33,782 nt of DNA from Anaerolineae bacterium (GTDB lineage Bacteria; Chloroflexota; Anaerolineae; Aggregatilineales; Phototrophicaceae), in NCBI GenBank assembly GCA_025454725.1, contig JALONW010000006.1, positions 1-33,782 on the forward strand. The letters run 5' to 3'. The stretch's first letter is position 1, and each line of letters opens with the position of its first letter. Below the pieces are notes generated by a model. That model searched no databases and had not been told where the DNA came from. It was given only the letters and a program-made list of their open reading frames with translations. Made by a program: the position numbers and the translations under genes. Shown piece by piece: positions 1 to 8,810 of the stretch.

Positions 1-983
1 TGCAGGTTGATGTCCTTGTAGCCGCGTGCGGCGCGCTCGACGTGCTGCTTGCTCTGCGCGAACTTGGGCGGGTCGAGGACAATCATGTCGTAGGTGCTGT
101 TCTGCTCGATTTCGGCGCGCAGGAACGAGAAGGCGTCGCCTTCGACCATATCGCCGCCTTCAAGCCCGTTCAGTGTGTAATTGGCATCAGCCACGTCCAA
201 CGCTTCCGCCGACGAGTCAATGTTGACGGTCTCCGCGCCGTTCTTGGCCGCGTGAAGGCCGAACGCGCCAGTATAGCTAAAGACGTTCAGCACGCGCTTG
301 GCGGCGGTGCGCGCCACGAGCCGCCCGGCCAACGCACGGTTCTCGGCTTGGTCAAGGTACATCCCGGTCTTGTGGCCGAAGCGCACATCGACCAATAGCC
401 GGACGCCGCCCTCCTCGACGATTTCGAGCTGGGCGGGCGGCTCCTCGCCCCACAACACCTCTTTGACGGTCGGCAGGCCTTCCAGCCGCCGCACATCAAC
501 ATCGCTGCGCTCATAGACGCCCTTGGCCTTGACCAACCCGGCCAGCGCCTCGGCAATCATCTGCTTACGCACGTCAATGCCCAGCGTGAGCGCCTGAAGC
601 ACCAACCAATCGCCATACTTATCGACAATCAGGCCGGGCAGGAAGTCATTTTCGGCGTTGATGAGCCGGAAAGCCGCGTCTGGCCCACGGTCGAAAAACT
701 GGCTGCGTGAGGCGACGGCTTTTGCCAAGCGGATGCGCCACCATGTGTCGGTGATGGCCTCGTCCTCATTCCACGTCAGCAGACGCGCCTGAATCTGCGA
801 CTCGGCGTTGTAGTAACCGCGTGCGAGGAAACGCCCGTCGGCTCCAAGCACATCGACCAGCCCACCGGGTTCCGGCGTGCCGTCACGCTTCTTGATTCCG
901 CCAGAAAAGACCCACGGGTGGCGGTTGCGGATGGGTTTCTCGCGCTCGGCGGCGAGAGTAATTGTTGGGAGGGTATTGGTCAT
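1..983 (-). CDS. rlmI: Class I SAM-dependent 23S rRNA (cytosine-C5) methyltransferase, RlmI-like; 3' end lies outside the window
   Basis: Minus-strand reading from ATG at 983: MTNTLPTITLAAEREKPIRNRHPWVFSGGIKKRDGTPEPGGLVDVLGADGRFLARGYYN...GHKTGMYLDQAENRALAGRLV...VLNVFSYTGAFGLHAAKNGAETVNID...YDMIVLDPPKFAQSK. Has the PUA-like N-terminus, the GHKTGMYLDQ and FSYTGAF motifs, and the LDPPKF motif. Absent from the ORF track because no stop falls within the window. Confidence 0.9.
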   Translation of the reverse strand, partial: MTNTLPTITLAAEREKPIRNRHPWVFSGGIKKRDGTPEPGGLVDVLGADGRFLARGYYNAESQIQARLLTWNEDEAITDTWWRIRLAKAVASRSQFFDRGPDAAFRLINAENDFLPGLIVDKYGDWLVLQALTLGIDVRKQMIAEALAGLVKAKGVYERSDVDVRRLEGLPTVKEVLWGEEPPAQLEIVEEGGVRLLVDVRFGHKTGMYLDQAENRALAGRLVARTAAKRVLNVFSYTGAFGLHAAKNGAETVNIDSSAEALDVADANYTLNGLEGGDMVEGDAFSFLRAEIEQNSTYDMIVLDPPKFAQSKQHVERAARGYKDINL

Positions 984-1103
984 GTCTGCCTTGCTGGTTT
1001 GTCCACGTTTAGGGGTTTTTAAGATACCCCCTATTGTCTCACCAGCGGCGGCGTTTAGTAGCCCAAAGATTGTGGAGCTTTCACATGCCAGCGCCCAATC
1101 CCA

Positions 1104-2408
1104 CTAATCCCCAGTTGTCCACACCTTGAGTTCATTGCTGAACACCTCAAAACTATGCGACGGCTCGGCCACAGTCAGGAGTTGATTCCCGTCAGGACGC
1201 CACGCCACATACGAGATGAGCGTCGGTTCGCCCGTTGCGGTAAGCTCACCGTCGTGCTGACCTGTTACCACCGTCTCGCCGCTGCCCAAGTCAAAGACGA
1301 TGATGTCGCGGCTAAAGCCTGCCGACACCACATAGCGATGGGTCGGGTCTAACACAAAGTGGGCGGGGCCGACTTGGCTGGTATGCAGCAGCCCGTCACG
1401 CACAAACACTGCTTCACCAGAAGCGCCGTTAATCCGCGCCCCCTTCCCGTCGATGGAGGCCGTGATAAAGTCTTCACTGTCCGGCAGCCATACGCTGCCC
1501 ATCACCCAGCGACTGGCATCACCTTCTGTATAAGGGATGTGCAGGCGCGCCGTGTCAATGCCGGAAAAACTCCCCTCTACAACCTCAAAAACGTAAATGT
1601 CGTTAAGGTTGTTTGCCAGAACCAAGCTGCCATCGACGTTTAGGCTGGCAAGGTCCACGGTTACGTCCTCGGTGGTCAGCGAAAAACCGGTTTCGCCCGT
1701 CTCAATGTCGATGACCGACGCCGTGAACGGGAACGCCGTCCAACCGAGCAGCGCGCCGCCGTCCGTGCTCCACGATACCTGTTCGACCGCGCCCACGGCT
1801 GCCTCAATACGGGTGTCGCCCGATTCAGCATCGAGGACAAGCATGGTCGCGCCTGAGAGGAGCGCCGCAATAGAGTTACCCTCCGGCGACCAAACGGGCG
1901 ATGCGATTTGCCCACCAAAATCACGCGACCACAACGGCTCTTGGTCGGTCATATCCCACAGCGACAGCGTACCTTCGGTGTGGAACAGGATGCGGTTCGC
2001 GCTGGGATGCCAAAGCGTCGTGCTTTCTGAACGTGCTTCGGCCTCCGTCCAGCGTGTGCCACTTTCGACGTGCCATATCTGTTTGGTGTTCTCCAATAGG
2101 AGATACTGACCGTCGGCGCTGAACTCAAAATCACTGTAGTAGTTGGCAACGCCGCTTTCCTGCTGTTCAAACGTGCCGATGGGTTCAAAGGTCTGGGCGT
2201 CGTATCGGGTGAAGGTGTAATCCGGGCAGTCCTCACACGTGTAGGGTTCACGGGTGACGACCATCAGCTCTGACGCGCTGGGCGTCCACGCCGCCCAGAG
2301 GATGCCGCCCGCATACTCAAGGGTAAAAAGCGGCTCATCATTTTGAGCCGCTGCCGGGCTGACGATAAAAATCAGGAGCAACCAAAAATGATATTTCAGA
2401 CGGTGCAT
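1104..2408 (-). CDS. Secreted WD40-like beta-propeller repeat protein
   Basis: Signal peptide MHRLKYHFWLLLIFIVSPAAAQ, then repeated blades (WSPEGNSIAAL, WSTDGGALLGW, WRPDGNQLLTV). Confidence 0.8.
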   Translation of the reverse strand: MHRLKYHFWLLLIFIVSPAAAQNDEPLFTLEYAGGILWAAWTPSASELMVVTREPYTCEDCPDYTFTRYDAQTFEPIGTFEQQESGVANYYSDFEFSADGQYLLLENTKQIWHVESGTRWTEAEARSESTTLWHPSANRILFHTEGTLSLWDMTDQEPLWSRDFGGQIASPVWSPEGNSIAALLSGATMLVLDAESGDTRIEAAVGAVEQVSWSTDGGALLGWTAFPFTASVIDIETGETGFSLTTEDVTVDLASLNVDGSLVLANNLNDIYVFEVVEGSFSGIDTARLHIPYTEGDASRWVMGSVWLPDSEDFITASIDGKGARINGASGEAVFVRDGLLHTSQVGPAHFVLDPTHRYVVSAGFSRDIIVFDLGSGETVVTGQHDGELTATGEPTLISYVAWRPDGNQLLTVAEPSHSFEVFSNELKVWTTGD

Positions 2409-2688
2409 GTTGTATGTCCTCCATGTTGGATGTTGTAGAGATATGCAGCCTATCCAACTGACTTATGAGCGATTCGACTTTCGGCATGGACAGGTTTATC
2501 TAAAACCATACGACCACCCTAAATTTTGGACAAACGACTTCGCCCTACGGCTGATGCGCTACTCCCCTACGGTGGTCAAAAACACGTCCCACAGCCGAAA
2601 AATCAGCCACAAGGACTACCTTAAATAGGTCGGTAGACCCTCCCTAAAGACACAGGATGCACCTATAGTTAATGGTGTTCGTCATGTT

Positions 2689-2716
2689 TTGATTCCCCTC
2701 AAAAACAAGCTATAAT
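2689..2716 (+). promoter_or_regulatory. Sigma70-type promoter for the 2821 gene
   Basis: TTGATT (2689-2694), 16-nt spacer, consensus TATAAT (2711-2716), about 100 nt before the ATG at 2821. Confidence 0.6.
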
Positions 2717-2820
2717 CACAGTCATTCGGCCCATTCAAAACGACATATACCTTTGATAAACATCCCCCCAGCCCAAAGAGGTGGTCAAGCCACCTGAAAC
2801 ATAAGAAACGGCGGTTCCCC

Positions 2821-4398
2821 ATGCAGCGCTCCTCTAGGGTCTATCTCAAGAAACCCATCTACACCTTCAGCCTTTTGGCGCTTGCCCTCGCTGTCGCCGT
2901 CCTCGTAGTGGCGACAGAACCCCCAACCCTTTCCGCCCAACCCGGACCGATGGCAACTTGTGGCGCGCAAATCCGCGCAGCCTTAACCACCGCTATCTCC
3001 TACTGCGAAACCCTAGGCCGAAACCAAGCCTGTTACGGCCATACGCTCGGCGCGGTCTCCATGCGAAACGAAGCCGAGCCTTCCCCATGGGTCAACGTCG
3101 GCGATGTCGCCGACCTGACACGCATCCGGGGCGTGAGCCTCAGCCCGATGGACACCCAGACCGGCGATTGGGGCGTCGCGCTGATGGAAGTGCAGGGCAG
3201 CCTCCCCGACACACTGCCCGGCCAAAACGTGACGGTGGTTGCGTTCGGTGATGTCGCTCTCGAAGATACGGTCAATGAAACAGTACGTATTCCCGCCCAA
3301 GTGCTGGCCTCGGCCAATGTGCGCGTCAAGCCGTCTGTGGGGAGTTGGGTGATTGGCGGGCTGGCTGAGGGTGAAGCTGTCACCGTGACCGGGCAAGCCA
3401 CCACCGCCGCTGGCGAGGTCTGGCTTCAGGTCAAATATGACGGCTACCGCACCCGCACCGGCTGGGTTCTAGCGAGTCTGGTCAATGTGGGTGGACAACC
3501 CGTGCCGACCGTCAGCGAAAACTCGCTGGTCTATGGCAACATGCAGGCTTTTTACTTACGGACGGGGCTGGGTGTCCCCCAATGTGCCGAGCTTTCTAGC
3601 AGTGGGGTCATCCTCCAAACCCCGGAAGACGCTGGCCTCGTCAGCATCAACATCAACGGCGTTGACCTATCGCTGGGGTCTACGGCCTTCATCAGCCTGT
3701 CTGGTACCGGGGCAAGCAGCACTCTCGACATCACGCTGCTCGAAGGCCACAGCTTGGTCGAATCGATGGGCGAGGAACGAGTACTCATACCCGGCAGCCG
3801 CACCTCAGTTACGCTTGACCCCTCCGGCCACGCGGCGGGTTCTCCCAGCGAAGCGGTCGATTATCAACCGCTGGCGATGGAACCCTATAACGACCTGCTC
3901 CGCGACCTGAGCGTCGAACTGCCCGCCCCGGCTGGCGACTTTAATGACGAGTGGGACAGCGACATTAACGGTGATTTTGGTGAGGCCGTTGGCTATGGTA
4001 CGGGTGTCAATCGACCGGGAACACAACCCAACCCGCCCGGAGCAAATCCACCGCTGCCGGGGTCAAATGGCGCGCCTCAAGAGTGGAATGAAAATGCAAG
4101 CTGCGACAATCCCCCACCCGCACATGCACCTGCCAACGGTTGGCGTCAGCGCTGCGAAAACAGCGGAGGCGGTGACAACGGGGGTAATAATGGTGGCGGA
4201 AACGGCAACGGTGGCAACACCAATGGAAACGGCAACGGCAATGGGAACGAAAATGGCAACGGCGGCGGAAACGATAATGGAAATGGCGGTGGTAATGGAA
4301 ACGGTAACGGCAATGGCGGTGGAAACGGCAATGGGAACGGTAACGGAAATGGCGGTGGAAATGGGAACGGTAACGGAAATGGCAAAGGTGGCAATTGA
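2821..4398 (+). CDS. Exported protein with SH3-like domain, FecR-like region and Gly/Asn-rich repeat tail
   Basis: Hydrophobic N-terminal signal. SH3-like: VLASANVRVKPSVGSWVIGGLAEGEAVTVTGQ...GWVLASLV. FecR-like: LGSTAFISLSG...ITLLEGHSLV..GEERVLIPGSRTSVTLD. C-terminal (G/N)n tail. Confidence 0.8.
   Translation: MQRSSRVYLKKPIYTFSLLALALAVAVLVVATEPPTLSAQPGPMATCGAQIRAALTTAISYCETLGRNQACYGHTLGAVSMRNEAEPSPWVNVGDVADLTRIRGVSLSPMDTQTGDWGVALMEVQGSLPDTLPGQNVTVVAFGDVALEDTVNETVRIPAQVLASANVRVKPSVGSWVIGGLAEGEAVTVTGQATTAAGEVWLQVKYDGYRTRTGWVLASLVNVGGQPVPTVSENSLVYGNMQAFYLRTGLGVPQCAELSSSGVILQTPEDAGLVSININGVDLSLGSTAFISLSGTGASSTLDITLLEGHSLVESMGEERVLIPGSRTSVTLDPSGHAAGSPSEAVDYQPLAMEPYNDLLRDLSVELPAPAGDFNDEWDSDINGDFGEAVGYGTGVNRPGTQPNPPGANPPLPGSNGAPQEWNENASCDNPPPAHAPANGWRQRCENSGGGDNGGNNGGGNGNGGNTNGNGNGNGNENGNGGGNDNGNGGGNGNGNGNGGGNGNGNGNGNGGGNGNGNGNGKGGN
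4162..4395 (+). repeat. In-frame low-complexity Gly/Asn-coding repeat tract
   Basis: GGN/AAY codon repeats. The 24-nt unit aatgggaacggtaacggaaatggc occurs at 4330-4353 and 4360-4383. Confidence 0.9.
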
Positions 4399-4610
4399 TA
4401 AGAATTTTTAAGGCTCGGAAAATTTAGTTGAATTCAAAAGATGACGAGGTGACACGCAGTAAGAAAAGCATTGAATTTTGATGTTATGTCCGTAAATATA
4501 CTAATTTTAGATTTAATAATATATTAATGTTTTTGTTAATCTATTAAGTTATAATAACGTTTACTACCTACTTTTTCTACCTGTCATAACACTCTTAGGA
4601 GAAACACGCG

Positions 4611-4949
4611 ATGAAATTCGCCTTGCTGTATTATTATGATCCTACTCAAGCTGGCCCCACCGAAGAAGAAGTTGCTGATTGGATGAGGTTCGATCAATCG
4701 GTCAGAGATGGTGGTGCGTTCGTTTACGAAGCAGGTTTTCACCCCGGCAATACAGCTCAGCGTGTAAGTGTTCGCACCGGGAGTGCTGTTAATGAAAACG
4801 GCGCATTTGTCAGTGATGGTAATGTGCTGGCGGGCCTTTATGTGGTTGATGTGACAGACGCCACTGTTGCCGCCGAGTGGGCACAACGTATCCCAACTGC
4901 GCGCTATGGCATGGTCGAAGTTCGTCCGATTGTAGAATTTATCGAATAG
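4611..4949 (+). CDS. YCII-related domain protein
   Basis: 112 aa MKFALLYYYDPTQAGPTEEEVADWMRFDQSVRDGGAFVYEAGFHPG...YGMVEVRPIVEFIE; SD-like AGGAG at the 5' side of the ATG. Confidence 0.75.
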   Translation: MKFALLYYYDPTQAGPTEEEVADWMRFDQSVRDGGAFVYEAGFHPGNTAQRVSVRTGSAVNENGAFVSDGNVLAGLYVVDVTDATVAAEWAQRIPTARYGMVEVRPIVEFIE

Positions 4950-5002
4950 CGCAGGTATCAGACCCTTTAGTATGGGCGACAACCTAGCTGCACTGTAAAC
5001 GA

Positions 5003-5033
5003 AACGGTCATTCTTGTTCAGAATGGCCGTTTG
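5003..5033 (+). terminator. Hairpin downstream of the YCII gene
   Basis: AAACGGTCATTC / GAATGGCCGTTT, 12-bp stem with one G-T pair and a 7-nt loop. Confidence 0.6.
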
Positions 5034-5118
5034 AATTTCGGTGAGCGTCAAGCTCTTGCAGGCTTAAATTAATTCAATATTTGAAACACTCTAATATCAG
5101 GCGCAGTTCGACCCTCCC

Positions 5119-5884
5119 CTATCCACCCGTGAGCGCCAAGAACAGCGTCCGCAAGCTAAGCAGGGTTAAAATAACGCCGACCGCGCCCATCAGCTTCTTG
5201 ACCGGCAGACGGTTGGCAATCAGGGCGGCAATCGGCGCGGCAGGAACCCCGCCGAGGATTAGACCCACAACAGCGGTGGTGACCCACAACAGCGGTGGTG
5301 TCGAACTCATGCAGCAGGACGAAGAAGGCCGCCGCCTGTACGACGGTCACGAACCACTCGGCCACACTGGATGAACCGACCACCCGGCGCGGCATCCGCG
5401 TGCCTTTTGCCATCATTGTCCCGGTGACAATCGGCCCCCACCCGCCGCCGCCAATGGCATCAAAGAAGCCGCCAATGCCGCCGACTGCCTCTTTCTGGAT
5501 GAACGCGAGGTTCAGCCCCGCGCCCCAAATCGCTTTGGTAACAAGCAGCAGTCCCAACCCCAGCAAATAGACCGCCACCAACGGTTTAATAATCTCAATC
5601 GGCAGCCATGTCAGCACCAGCACGCCCAAGACCGCGCCGAACATGCCGGGTATCATCAGGCTGAGGGTCAGCTTCTTATGGACGTTGCCCAACCGCCAAT
5701 GCGAGAACCCACCCGCCGCGCTGGTGAAGATGCCCGCCATGTGGACGGTCGCGCTGGCGACGACGGGCGAAATCCCCGTGCTGAGGAGGAAGGTCGTCGA
5801 GCTGACCTTGTAGCCCATGCCGAGGCTGCCATCGACCAACTGGGCGAAGAACCCCACCAAGATGTAGATGAGCAGTGGCTCCAT
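5119..5884 (-). pseudogene. Sulfite exporter TauE/SafE family permease, frameshifted by a 19-bp tandem duplication
   Basis: ORF 5156-5884 reads MEPLLIYILVGFFAQLVDGSLGMGYKVSSTTFLLSTGISP...LLHEFDTTAVVG. The remainder (LILGGVPAAPIAALIANRLPVKKLMGAVGVILTLLSLRTLF) is in the frame of ORF 5119-5310. Removing one 19-bp copy restores a 249-codon ORF. Confidence 0.85.
5262..5299. repeat. Perfect 19-bp tandem duplication (gacccacaacagcggtggt x2)
   Basis: Copies at 5262-5280 and 5281-5299. Confidence 0.97.
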
Positions 5885-5975
5885 CGCGGCGTAAACCTTT
5901 GTGTGAAGAATATCACCACCTTATCACCACCCTTCCCTACCGACCAGTCACAGGGCGGTTACGGGTTTGGGGTGC

Positions 5976-6010
5976 AAAAAAGCGGGGCAACCGTTATGGT
6001 CGCCCCGCTT
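5976..6010 (-). terminator. Intrinsic terminator of the minus-strand ncRNA
   Basis: Minus strand AAGCGGGGC-(13 nt)-GCCCCGCTT followed by T tract (plus-strand AAAAAA 5976-5981). Confidence 0.8.
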
Positions 6011-6019
6011 GTCAGCATC

Positions 6020-6200
6020 ATTAGACCCCCCGCGATGCCGTGTGCCACTCTGTTTGAACCTGCTGTCGCAGGTGGGAAGCCTTGCCGCTACGTCTGTCTT
6101 GACCAACGCGGGTCTATCACAGCCGCAACATGCAATCCGGCCTCCCGTGATGTGGGTGTTGGCCCAAACGCGATATGACATCACGTACATCGCAGGTTAC
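6020..6200 (-). ncRNA. ssrS: Structured ncRNA gene, candidate 6S RNA
   Basis: Promoter at 6206-6234. Closing stem CCTGCGATG (6196-6188) with CATCGCGGG (6037-6029). Internal arm GGCCAAC/GTTGGTC, ATCAC/GTGAT, GCCG/CGGC. 3'-side hairpin ACCTGC-GACA-GCAGGT followed by TTCAAAC. Terminator downstream. About 180 nt and no supported ORF. The 6S assignment rests on size, architecture and partial resemblance to 6S sequences. Confidence 0.6.
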
Positions 6201-6205
6201 GGCAA

Positions 6206-6234
6206 ATTCTAGCAGAGTCGTCCCTCACCCACAA
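6206..6234 (-). promoter_or_regulatory. Sigma70-type promoter of the ncRNA
   Basis: Minus strand TTGTGG (6234-6229), 17-nt spacer, TAGAAT (6211-6206); predicted start near 6200-6198, next to the closing stem. Confidence 0.65.
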
Positions 6235-6286
6235 GGTGAAATACGGTTAAGACTGTGCAACATCTGCCACCAGTAGGACGAAAACC

Positions 6287-6897
6287 CTACCCAGCTTTGA
6301 ACAGCTCCGCCAGCGGAAGCGAAAACCCGGCCAGCACGTCCTCGCCGGTCAGAGAGGCGTCATCGGCCAACCGCTGCGAGGTCTGGTCAGGGTAATGGAC
6401 GCTGACCGCCTTTCCCTGCACATCAACCACCCACACCAGTCGCACGCCGTCGGATAAGTACAGCGCCACCTTCTTCATCACGTCGGCATATATATCGGTC
6501 GGGGAAATCACTTCAATCACAAGGTCGGGATAACCGCAAAAGGATAGCCCGGCCTATCGGGTTTATTGGCTTTATAACGGTCGATTTTGTCCTGTGAGAC
6601 CACCATAACATCTGGGATACGCGAACCCGTCACCCAGTTGGAGTCGGCGCGGTCAGGTAGGATGAAGGTCGCTTCTTTGTAAACGCGCCCAAACGGGTGT
6701 GCTTTAAGGTAATCGTACAGCGCGTCGTACATGAGCTGGGACAGTTCGATGTGGTCATAACCGTTGGGAGTCTTATAGACCTTCTCCCCGTCTAACAGCT
6801 CATAAGGGCGCTCGTCTGTGTCCGCGATAAACTCGTCCAGCGGCATCCCCACGCGGGCGGGCGCATCAATCATCATGGCGGCCTGCCCTTTCCTCAA
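6287..6897 (-). pseudogene. Uma2 family (DUF820) nuclease-like protein, frameshifted
   Basis: N-terminal ORF 6517-6897 ([23 protein letters not shown]...GSRIPDVMVVSQDK...GYPFAVIPTL*) and C-terminal ORF 6287-6520 (VIEVISPTDIYADVMKKVALYLSDGVRLVWVVD). One extra G in the GGG at 6527-6529 would give ...AVIPDLVIEVISPTD.... Confidence 0.75.
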
Positions 6898-7061
6898 CTT
6901 GCTTGGTCAGAGTTTTTGTATTATACCCCCAAACAACCCCACCCAATCCTCGCTCAAAACAATCTCCCCGTGGGCGGATAGGCGCGTCCGTGCTATGCTT
7001 TCCGGCGGATTATCCACCGACAACCGTCCTCTCATCCAGCATAAACGGAAGCTGCGTCCCC

Positions 7062-8802
7062 ATGCACAAAACACACACCTGCGGAGAACTGCGCGAATCA
7101 CACGTCGGCCAGACGGTGACACTGGCGGGCTGGGTTAACCGCCGCCGCGACCAAGGCGGCCTCATCTTCCTCGACCTGCGCGACCGCTGGGGTCTGGTGC
7201 AGGTCGTGGTGGACGAAGCCGAAAACCCGACCGCCCACGCCGTCGCGCACACCGTCCGCAGCGAATACGTCTTACAAATCACAGGAACGGTGCGCCGCCG
7301 CCCCGAAGGCACCGAAAACAGCGAGCTTGCCACTGGCGACATCGACATCGTGGCCGACAGTATCATTTTGCTCAACGAGTCGAAGCTGACGCCGTTTCTC
7401 ATCAACCGCGAAGAAAACATCGACGAGGCGCGACGGATGCAGTATCGCTACCTCGACCTGCGCCGCCCGGCCATGCGCGATAACATCATCCTGCGCCACC
7501 GGACGATCAAGTTCCTGCGCGACTACCTCGACACCGCCGAATTTCTCGAAATCGAGACGCCGATCTTGTTCAAGACCACGCCGGAAGGCGCGCGCGACTT
7601 CCTCGTGCCGTCGCGCCTTCAGCCCGGCAAATTCTACGCCCTGCCCCAGTCACCTCAGCAGCTCAAGCAGCTTCTGATGCATGGAACTCAGCTTCGTCGA
7701 GCGCGAAGACATGCTCCAGTTCATGGAAGAAATGGTGCTGGCGCTGGCGAAAGCGGTCGTCCCGCACAAGACGCTGAAATATCAGCCGCTGCGCCGCCTG
7801 ACCTACACCGAAGCGATGGAAAAATACGGCAGCGACAAGCCCGATCTGCGCTACGACCTCGAAGCGGTGGACGTGACCGAGTTGGCCGGTCAGTCGGCCT
7901 TCCCCATCTTCCAGCAGGCGGTCGAGGCCGGTAAGCCGGTCAAGGTGCTGCGCGCGCCCGGCCTGCACACCAAGCGCGATAACCCATCTGAGCTGGTGAC
8001 CGGTGAAGGTCTCAAGCGCCTGATGAAGGAACTTGAAGACCTCGTTAAAACCGTCGGCGCAAAGGGATTGGCCTACATGGCGCTCCCGCTGGACGAGTCC
8101 GGCGAGGTCAAGGGGCCGATTGGCAAATACTTCACCGTCGAGCAAAAATTGGCGCTGTTCGAGCAGACCGGCGCACAGCCCGGCGATATTTTGATGTTCA
8201 TCAGCGACAAAACCGAGGTGGTTTACGCCAGCGTCGATAAGCTGCGCCGCCACGTCGCGGACATGCTCGGCCTCGCTGACCCGAACGTGTTGGATTTCGC
8301 GTGGATCATCGACTTCCCCATGTTCTATTGGGACGAAGAAAATAAGCGCTGGGACCCGTCGCAGCATATGTTCACCATGCCCATGCCCGAAGACATCGCG
8401 ATGCTGGACACCGACCCCGGCAAGGTGCGCGGCAGCCAATATGACCTCATCTGCAACGGCTACGAAATCGGCGGCGGCAGCATCCGCATCCATGAGCGTG
8501 CGCTGCAAGAGAAAATTTTCCCGCTGATTGGTCAGACCATGGAACATGCCCGCGAGCAGTTCGGCCACATGCTGGAGGCGTTCGAGTACGGCGCGCCCCC
8601 GCACGGCGGCATGGCGTGGGGCATCGACCGCTTAGCGATGATTTTCGCGGGCGCGCCCAACATCCGCGAGGTGATCGCCTTCCCCAAGACGCAGAACGGC
8701 GGTGACGCGATGGCGCACGCGCCGTCTGAGCCGGAGCCGCAGCAGCTCAAGGACCTATACATCCAAGTCCTACCCGTTCCCAAGAAAAACGAAGAGGCAT
8801 AA
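7062..8802 (+). pseudogene. aspS: Aspartyl-tRNA synthetase with internal frame-shifting deletion of motif 2 (gene disrupted in this sequence)
   Basis: Frame 1 reads [33 protein letters not shown]...[16 protein letters not shown], then switches near 7679 to [19 protein letters not shown]...[27 protein letters not shown]. The conserved block equivalent to E. coli [31 protein letters not shown] is absent. Confidence 0.9.
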
Positions 8803-8810
8803 GGGATAAC

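Noticed and set aside
4146-4394. Pro/Leu/Phe-rich minus-strand ORF
   Set aside because: Reverse complement of the Gly/Asn repeat tract; periodicity artefact.
4584-5051. 155-aa minus-strand ORF opposite the YCII gene
   Set aside because: The plus-strand YCII protein is convincing; the antisense frame has no recognisable domain.
5911-5931. 11-nt period repeat tatcaccacc t tatcaccacc before the TauE start
   Set aside because: Only two short copies; probably chance or duplicated SD-like sequence.
7663-8604. 313-aa minus-strand ORF opposite aspS
   Set aside because: Antisense shadow of the AspRS C-terminal half, which is clearly coding on the plus strand.
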